DNA from: Armatimonadota bacterium
GTDB taxonomy: Bacteria; Armatimonadota; UBA10988
Length of the DNA: 7,382 nucleotides
Assembly (NCBI GenBank): GCA_016183835.1
Contig: JACPDV010000449.1
Span: forward strand, 1-7,382
Direction: 5' to 3'
The notes below the pieces were generated by a model. It searched no databases, was not told the DNA's origin, and worked only from the letters and a program-made list of their open reading frames with translations. Both the position numbers and the translations under genes were made by a program. Shown piece by piece: positions 1-4,412 of the stretch (position 1 is the first letter of the stretch; every line of letters begins with the position of its first letter).

Positions 1-1504
1 GCCGGGCCGGCTCGTCGCCCTCGGTGGGATCCTCCAACCAGCGCGAGCAGAGCATCGGCGTGAGGCTGAAGCTGACGAACATGGACAACGACACCGCGCA
101 CGCCATGGTGATGCCGAACGACTTGAAGAAGCGCCCGGTGATGCCGCCCAGAAACGCCACCGGGAGAAACACGGCGACCAGCGAGAGGGTGATTGCCACC
201 ACCGCCAGGCCGATCTCGCGCGTGGCCCGGATGGCGGCGTCGTGCGGCGAGAGGCGGTAGACCTCGAGCACCCGGTAGGTGTTCTCCAAGACGACGATGG
301 CGTCGTCGATCACGATCCCCACCGAGAGCGTGAGGGCCAGCAGCGTGACCTGGTTCTGGGTGAAGCCCAGCAGGTTCATCACGCCGAAGGTGGCCAGGAT
401 GCTGGTGGGGATGGCCAACGCGGCGATCACGGTGGAGCGTCCGCTGCCGAGGAACATCAGCACCACCAGCGCCGCCAGCACCGCACCCAGGATGAGGTGC
501 TCGCGCACGGCGTGGAGCGACGCGCGGATGTAGGTGGACTGGTCGCGGACGACCTGCACCTGGTAGCCCTTCGGCATCGCCTTCTGCAAGACCGCCATGC
601 GGTCCTTGGCCCCGTCGACCACGTTCAGCGCGTTGGCGCCGCTCTGCTTGATGACCTCGATCACCACGGCCTCGCGGCCGTCCACGCTGGCCGACGAGGT
701 GGCGCGCGCCTCGCCGTCGTCGGCGTAGCCCACGTCCTTGATGCAGATCTGGCGGGTACCGAGGTACTTGATGGGGAGGTCGTTGAACTCCTCGGGGCGC
801 TCGACCCGGCCGAGGGTGCGCAGGTTGAGCTGCCGGTCGCCCCGCTCGACCGTGCCGCCGGGCATCTCGGCGTTGTGCTTGCCGACCGCCGACGAGACGT
901 CCGCGGGGGTGAGTCCGTAGGCCTGCAAACGGTACGGGTCGAGCACCAGGTTGATCTGCCGCGCCCGGCCGCCGGTGATGCGCACCTCGCCCACGCCGTC
1001 CACGGTCTCCAGACGGCGGCGGACGACCTTGTCCACGTACTCGAAGATGTCGCGCATCGACTGGTTGGCGGAAATGCCGAAAGAGACCACGGGGAAGGCG
1101 CCGATGTCGATCTTGCGGACCACGGGCTCTAGGGCCTCGGGCGGCAGGTCGCGCCGGGCGAGGGCCACCTTGGCGCGCACCTCCTCGCCGGCCACGTCAA
1201 TGTTCTTCTGCAGGTTGAACCGCACGCCGATCTGCGAGCTGCCGATGGTCGACGTACTGGTCAGCTCGTCGATCCCGCCGATGGTGTTGACCTGGCGCTC
1301 GATCTTGTCGCTGACCTCGGTGGCCACCTCGTCCGGCGCGGCGCCCGGCAACGCCGTGTTGACCACCACGAAGGGGATATCGATGTCAGGGTAGCGGTCC
1401 ACGCCCAGACCGACGTAGCCCAACACGCCGGCGACCAGCAGCGACAGCGAGATGACCGTGGCGAAGACCGGGCGCTGAACGCAGATACGAGCCAGGACGT
1501 GCAC
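1..1504 (-). CDS. RND-family efflux transporter, AcrB/HAE1 type (N-terminal 501 codons, cut by window edge)
   Basis: Inner-membrane proton-driven pump subunit that would work with a periplasmic adaptor and an outer-membrane channel to expel hydrophobic or amphiphilic compounds. Reading the minus strand from a GTG at 1504-1502 gives an uninterrupted frame to the window edge. Visible parts: TM1 about residues 13-33 after the RPVFATV start typical of the family; porter domain about 34-335, including KIERQVNTIGGI; TM2 about 337-354; TM4 with GIVIDDAIVVLEN, whose Asp400-Asp401 correspond to the proton-relay pair Asp407/Asp408 of AcrB; TM5 about 432-452; TM6 about 461-482, ending in SLTPMLCSRW. Family members have about 1,030-1,050 residues, so roughly half is seen. 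The start is fixed by an in-frame TGA at 1513-1511 and by a Shine-Dalgarno site that contains that TGA. It is the first gene of a leftward unit; no adaptor gene lies upstream of it here. The substrate cannot be inferred. Family assignment is secure. Confidence 0.96.
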   Translation of the reverse strand, partial: MHVLARICVQRPVFATVISLSLLVAGVLGYVGLGVDRYPDIDIPFVVVNTALPGAAPDEVATEVSDKIERQVNTIGGIDELTSTSTIGSSQIGVRFNLQKNIDVAGEEVRAKVALARRDLPPEALEPVVRKIDIGAFPVVSFGISANQSMRDIFEYVDKVVRRRLETVDGVGEVRITGGRARQINLVLDPYRLQAYGLTPADVSSAVGKHNAEMPGGTVERGDRQLNLRTLGRVERPEEFNDLPIKYLGTRQICIKDVGYADDGEARATSSASVDGREAVVIEVIKQSGANALNVVDGAKDRMAVLQKAMPKGYQVQVVRDQSTYIRASLHAVREHLILGAVLAALVVLMFLGSGRSTVIAALAIPTSILATFGVMNLLGFTQNQVTLLALTLSVGIVIDDAIVVLENTYRVLEVYRLSPHDAAIRATREIGLAVVAITLSLVAVFLPVAFLGGITGRFFKSFGITMACAVSLSMFVSFSLTPMLCSRWLEDPTEGDEPAR

Positions 1505-1510
1505 GGTGGA

Positions 1511-1516
1511 TCACCT
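1511..1516 (-). promoter_or_regulatory. Ribosome binding site of the RND transporter gene
   Basis: On the minus strand AGGTGA lies six bases before the GTG start at 1504. The TGA inside it is an in-frame stop, so translation cannot begin further upstream in this frame. This decides the GTG start. Confidence 0.75.
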
Positions 1517-1613
1517 GTCGAACCGGACCAGCGTCGAAATACGGCGGAGACGGGCACCGCCCTCCGCGCACCGAGGCAAAGGACGCCGCCTGAGTCAGTG
1601 TGGTTCAGCAGCG

Positions 1614-1641
1614 CTTCGCCGTCGTGCGGGTCGCGGCGAAG
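1614..1641. repeat. Perfect 8-bp inverted repeat in the divergent promoter region
   Basis: CTTCGCCG (1614-1621) is followed after 12 bases by its exact reverse complement CGGCGAAG (1634-1641). The half-site centres are 20 bases apart, about two helical turns, which would suit a dimeric DNA-binding protein; it could also fold as an RNA hairpin in the leader of the plus-strand gene. It ends 49 bases before that start and lies about 110 bases from the pump start. In DNA this GC-rich, 8-bp matches also arise by chance, so an operator role is only a suggestion. Confidence 0.4.
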
Positions 1642-1680
1642 GTCTCGGCCACCCACCTCCGAACCCGCTGCCGACCTCGT

Positions 1681-1684
1681 GGAG
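1681..1684 (+). promoter_or_regulatory. Ribosome binding site deciding the ATG at 1691
   Basis: GGAG lies six bases before the ATG at 1691, and the codons that follow encode a hydrophobic, signal-like N terminus. This supports 1691 over the in-frame upstream start at 1499, whose extra 64 residues are low-complexity and overlap the pump gene start. Confidence 0.6.
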
Positions 1685-1690
1685 CCGAGC

Positions 1691-4258
1691 ATGCTGCTGG
1701 CGTTCCTGCACTTCGCCTTGGCGGCGCCCCTCACCACCGCGAACGGCCTGTCCGCCCGTCCTGCCGGCCTCGACCTGCCCGCCATAGCGCTCGACGGCAA
1801 GCCGGTCGCCGGGCTGAGCCTGCGCGCCGAGCTGCGCGACCCAGCTACCGGGCAGACGCCGACCGGGTTCACTCTTACCGGCACCTGGCGGGCCGTGGGT
1901 GGGTGCCTCCGGCTGGACGGGGTGGTCGCGGCCGCCGGCGCCGAGGACCGCATCGCCGACCTGGTGGTCCGCGCCGAGGGCGCCGAGCTGCCGTTGGGCC
2001 GGATCGATCAGCAGCCGCTCCTGCTCCCGGCCGGCCTCCTCGGCAGGCTGCCATGCGTCAGCCTGCGCGTGGGCGGCGAGGACCGGCTGGCGCTCGCCGT
2101 GCCGCCCGACCGGATCTGCCTCTGGGACGCGCGCGCCGAGGCCGGCGGCGTGGAGCTGCGCTTCCCCTTCGGGTTCACCGGCGACGCCCGGCCTGCGCTG
2201 CGCATGCGCGCGCCCTTCGCCGTTGTCCTCTACCGCACCGACCCGCGCTGGCACTACCGCTCGGCGCTGGAGGGTTACTACCGCGCGTTCCCCGAGCCGT
2301 TCCGCCCGTTCGTCCGCGAGCCCGGCGGCTGGTTCTTCGCCAACCAGCCCACCGAGCTACCCAACCCGCAGCACTTCGCCTACTACGAAGGCGGGCCCGG
2401 CGGCTGGGAGGCGGCCGCGGAGCGTGGCCTGCGCACCTACCCCTACAGCGAGTCCGCCTCGTTCACCGTGGGCCTGCCGGGCGACGAGCACCCACGCGGC
2501 TACGACGAGGCCGCCGCCCGCCTGGCGGAGCTCGAGAAGCAGCTCGTGCCCACCGGCTGGACCCCGCAGCAGAGCCTCGCCATGGACGAGACGGTCTGCC
2601 ACGAGGGCCGGCACTCGCTGCTCGCCGACGGCGGCGCGGACGGCGCGTGGACCGGCGCGCTGCAGACCGTGACCCTCGACCCGCCGGGGCACGAGCCCAT
2701 CCTGATCCGCGGCTGGAGCCGGGCCGAGGGCGTGTCCGCCGCGAAGGGCCACGACTACTCGATCTACGTGGACGTGACCTACGCTGACGGGAGCTACCTC
2801 TTCGGCCAGTGCGCCGAGTTCGAGCCCGGCACGCATGACTGGCAGGAGAGCCGCTACGAGATCCGGCCCGAGAGGCCGGTTCGCACGCTGCGCGTCTTCT
2901 GCCTTCTCCGCGGGCACACGGGCAAGGCCTGGTTCGACGACCTCCACGCCGGCCCGACCGCCGCGCCCGCCACCAACTGGCTGACCAACCCCGGCTTCGA
3001 GGAGCTGCGCCCGCCGCAGGGGCTGGCCTTCGTCCGCGACAACGTCTGCCTCGACGGCAACGGCCGGATGGCCCTCCACATCACCGACAACCTGTCAGCC
3101 GACGTTGGCCCGCCGCAACGCATGAACCTGCTCCGCTTCTGCCTCAATGTCGATCCGAAGCTGCCCTCCTCGCCCCAGCATCCCTCCGCCGCGGGTAGCG
3201 TGCTGCGCCTGTACGACGACCTCTTCGCCGCCTACCCACGCCTCGGCGGGTGCTACATCGACTCCGTCTCCGCCTGGTCGTCGATGGTCTACAACACGCG
3301 CCGCGACCAGTGGCTCGCCGCCACGTGGGCCTTCACCTACGACCCGCACAGCCGCCGGGTGGCCAGCCACGGGCGGTTCGGCATGATGAAGCTGCTCGCC
3401 GAGCTGCAGCGCCGCGGCCACCCGCTCGGCAAGGCGGTCTTCACCAACATCCACTGCGAGCTGGCCAGCTTCCCGCTCTACCTCGTCAGCGACGTGCCGG
3501 GGATCGAGTCGAGCGCCTTCAACGACCCCGACAGCCTCTTCTTCTACCGCGCCTGCAGCCTCGGCAAGCCGGTCCTGCTGATGGACTTCATCAACCTCCA
3601 CAAGCTCGATCAGCCGGGCGTGGCGGAGACCTTCCACGCCAACGCGGCACAGTGGGGCGAGCTGCCCTCCACCGGGCGGTTCGTCAAAGAGGCGTATACG
3701 GCCTACGGCGAGACCATCCACCACTGGATGCCGGCGATCCAGGAACTGGCCGTCGCCGGGTGGCAGCCGGTGCCGCGCGCCACGGGGGCGTGGATCGAGC
3801 GCTTCGGCGGCGCCGGCGAGAGCTTCTACACGGTGCGGTACGCGGCCGGGAGGATCAGAGTGGAGGACGCCGCGAAGAGCCTGCTGGCCTACGACGCGGT
3901 GAGCCTGGAGCCGCTCCCGGCCCGGCGGGATGGGGACGGCTGGGTGATCGACCTGGACGGCGGCGACCCGGTGCGCGTGGTGCACGCGGCCGACCGGGCG
4001 CGCACCCGAGCCTGGCTGGCGGCCCGCGCGGCGCGGCACGTGAGCAATGCGTCGAAGGTGCGCGGCAAGGCCGGCCGGACGCCCGAGCTGGCGGCGCTGC
4101 TGGCTGAGGTGAAGCAGCCCACGAAGCCGAAGGCGCGGCTGGAGCGTCTGTTGGCGCTGCCCGAGCCGGCGCCGGAGGACTTGCACGCCTGGAGTGAGCG
4201 GCGCGAGCTGGCGGACACGCTGCGGGCGGTGAGGGCGTGGGAGGGGATGGGGCGGTGA
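1691..4258 (+). CDS. Exported TIM-barrel glycoside-hydrolase-like protein with an inserted jelly-roll module (855 aa, family not recognised)
   Basis: Probably acts on carbohydrate outside the cytoplasm; no reaction can be assigned. Domains by inspection: a weak signal peptide (residues 1 to about 17, hydrophobic but with no Lys/Arg before the core); a beta-rich N-terminal domain (about 18-180) like the beta-sandwiches that precede barrels in several glycosidase families; a helical linker (about 184-210, DPRWHYRSALEGYY); barrel start (WFFANQP at 214, AYYEGG at 230); a jelly-roll module about 288-420 (CHEGRHSL near 303, GTHDW, and WFDD at 414-417), resembling CBM4/9/22-type folds; then the barrel resumes (NPGFEE, FVRDN) with GCYIDSV (Asp524), PGIESSAF (Glu606) and LLMDF (Asp632) at strand ends. 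Acidic residues there are where retaining glycosidases keep catalytic groups, so these are candidates only. A small beta domain (about 700-766) and a charged helical tail (767-855) finish it. The next gene starts 154 bases downstream. The ORF is certain; the function is inference. Confidence 0.85.
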   Translation: MLLAFLHFALAAPLTTANGLSARPAGLDLPAIALDGKPVAGLSLRAELRDPATGQTPTGFTLTGTWRAVGGCLRLDGVVAAAGAEDRIADLVVRAEGAELPLGRIDQQPLLLPAGLLGRLPCVSLRVGGEDRLALAVPPDRICLWDARAEAGGVELRFPFGFTGDARPALRMRAPFAVVLYRTDPRWHYRSALEGYYRAFPEPFRPFVREPGGWFFANQPTELPNPQHFAYYEGGPGGWEAAAERGLRTYPYSESASFTVGLPGDEHPRGYDEAAARLAELEKQLVPTGWTPQQSLAMDETVCHEGRHSLLADGGADGAWTGALQTVTLDPPGHEPILIRGWSRAEGVSAAKGHDYSIYVDVTYADGSYLFGQCAEFEPGTHDWQESRYEIRPERPVRTLRVFCLLRGHTGKAWFDDLHAGPTAAPATNWLTNPGFEELRPPQGLAFVRDNVCLDGNGRMALHITDNLSADVGPPQRMNLLRFCLNVDPKLPSSPQHPSAAGSVLRLYDDLFAAYPRLGGCYIDSVSAWSSMVYNTRRDQWLAATWAFTYDPHSRRVASHGRFGMMKLLAELQRRGHPLGKAVFTNIHCELASFPLYLVSDVPGIESSAFNDPDSLFFYRACSLGKPVLLMDFINLHKLDQPGVAETFHANAAQWGELPSTGRFVKEAYTAYGETIHHWMPAIQELAVAGWQPVPRATGAWIERFGGAGESFYTVRYAAGRIRVEDAAKSLLAYDAVSLEPLPARRDGDGWVIDLDGGDPVRVVHAADRARTRAWLAARAARHVSNASKVRGKAGRTPELAALLAEVKQPTKPKARLERLLALPEPAPEDLHAWSERRELADTLRAVRAWEGMGR

Positions 4259-4271
4259 CGCGGAGCGGTGG

Positions 4272-4295
4272 GTGGGACCGGCGCCCTCGCCGGTC
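4272..4295 (+). repeat. REP-like hairpin element, copy 1
   Basis: GTGGG (4272-4276) leads into a perfect stem ACCGGCG / CGCCGGT around a CCCT loop (4284-4287). One more pair, G4276-C4295, makes the stem 8 bp. The same tag, loop and inner stem occur in inverted orientation at 4306-4329 and, cut off, at 7361-7382. A short tag plus a small palindrome in intergenic DNA is the usual form of REP elements, which RAYT-type transposases can mobilise; no such gene is in the window. Confidence 0.65.
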
Positions 4296-4305
4296 GGTCG
4301 GCGGA

Positions 4306-4331
4306 GCCGGGCGAGGGCGCCCGGCCCACAT
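4306..4331 (-). repeat. REP-like hairpin element, copy 2 (inverted relative to copy 1)
   Basis: Read on the minus strand this is ATGTGGG followed by CCGGGCG, a CCCT loop and CGCCCGG: the same plan as copy 1. The stem (4306-4325) has 8 pairs, including G4306-C4325. Compared with copy 1, the outer pairs differ at both partners (A-T becomes C-G, and a C-G pair is swapped to G-C) while pairing is kept. With copy 1 it forms a head-to-head pair separated by about 10 bases, like the paired REP units called BIMEs in enterobacteria; the two whole units are also complementary enough to form one long stem. Confidence 0.65.
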
Positions 4332-4369
4332 CGGCTGCCGACCCAGGACCCCTCCTCGAAGGACCCGCC

Positions 4370-4392
4370 GCCGGCGCGGCGAACGCGCCGGC
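4370..4392. repeat. 9-bp all-GC hairpin in the leader of the caspase-like gene
   Basis: GCCGGCGCG (4370-4378), a five-base loop GCGAA (4379-4383), and CGCGCCGGC (4384-4392) form a perfect stem. It ends 20 bases before the ATG and seven before the ribosome binding site. It lacks the tag and CCCT loop of the REP-like elements. A stem this strong next to the ribosome entry point could affect initiation or mRNA life. No U-tract follows, so it is not a normal terminator. Confidence 0.5.
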
Positions 4393-4399
4393 TGGAGAC

Positions 4400-4405
4400 G
4401 GGGAG
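4400..4405 (+). promoter_or_regulatory. Ribosome binding site deciding the ATG at 4413
   Basis: GGGGAG lies seven bases before the ATG at 4413. The protein from this ATG starts directly with a signal peptide, which supports this start over the in-frame ATG at 4272. Confidence 0.65.
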
Positions 4406-4412
4406 ACGGACC

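Larger units (their letters stand above)
1505..1690. other. Divergent intergenic region between the RND pump and the barrel protein
   Basis: These 186 bases separate two divergently read genes and should hold both promoters. I find no convincing -35/-10 pair for a housekeeping sigma factor on either strand, which is common in very GC-rich genomes. The region contains the two ribosome binding sites and one perfect inverted repeat (1614-1641). Open frames crossing it, including an upstream extension of the plus-strand gene to 1499, have Arg/Pro/Ser-rich low-complexity translations and would overlap the pump start, so I treat it as non-coding. Confidence 0.7.
4259..4412 (+). other. Structured 154-bp spacer between the barrel protein and the caspase-like gene
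   Basis: The spacer carries three strong GC hairpins: 4276-4295, 4306-4325 and 4370-4392. The first two are inverted copies of one REP-like element; the third is unrelated and ends seven bases before the ribosome binding site of the next gene. No run of T follows any of them, so they are not standard Rho-independent terminators. They could stabilise the upstream mRNA 3' end, lower read-through, or shape translation of the downstream gene. An in-frame start for the downstream gene at 4272 would make this coding, but its predicted extension is Arg/Pro-rich and has no signal peptide. Confidence 0.65.

Noticed and set aside
242..1132. Long plus-strand open frame over the left end
   Set aside because: It lies opposite the RND pump frame and gives a His/Asp/Arg/Val-rich translation with no recognisable motif. 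The minus-strand frame carries clear family motifs.
1499..1690. Upstream extension of the barrel protein to an ATG at 1499
   Set aside because: It would overlap the pump start, is Arg/Ser/Pro-rich and would bury the signal-like N terminus. The ATG at 1691 has its own ribosome binding site.
1261..1953. Minus-strand 230-residue open frame across the divergent region
   Set aside because: It is in a different frame from the pump and translates to Ser/Arg/Ala-rich low complexity; it also overlaps the start of the barrel protein.
4276..4325. REP-like pair read as a Rho-independent terminator
   Set aside because: The stems are strong but no T-tract follows on either strand, so the standard form is not met.
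4272..4412. Upstream extension of the caspase-like protein to an ATG at 4272
   Set aside because: It would translate through the REP-like hairpins as Arg/Pro-rich sequence and place the signal peptide internally. The ATG at 4413 has a good ribosome binding site.
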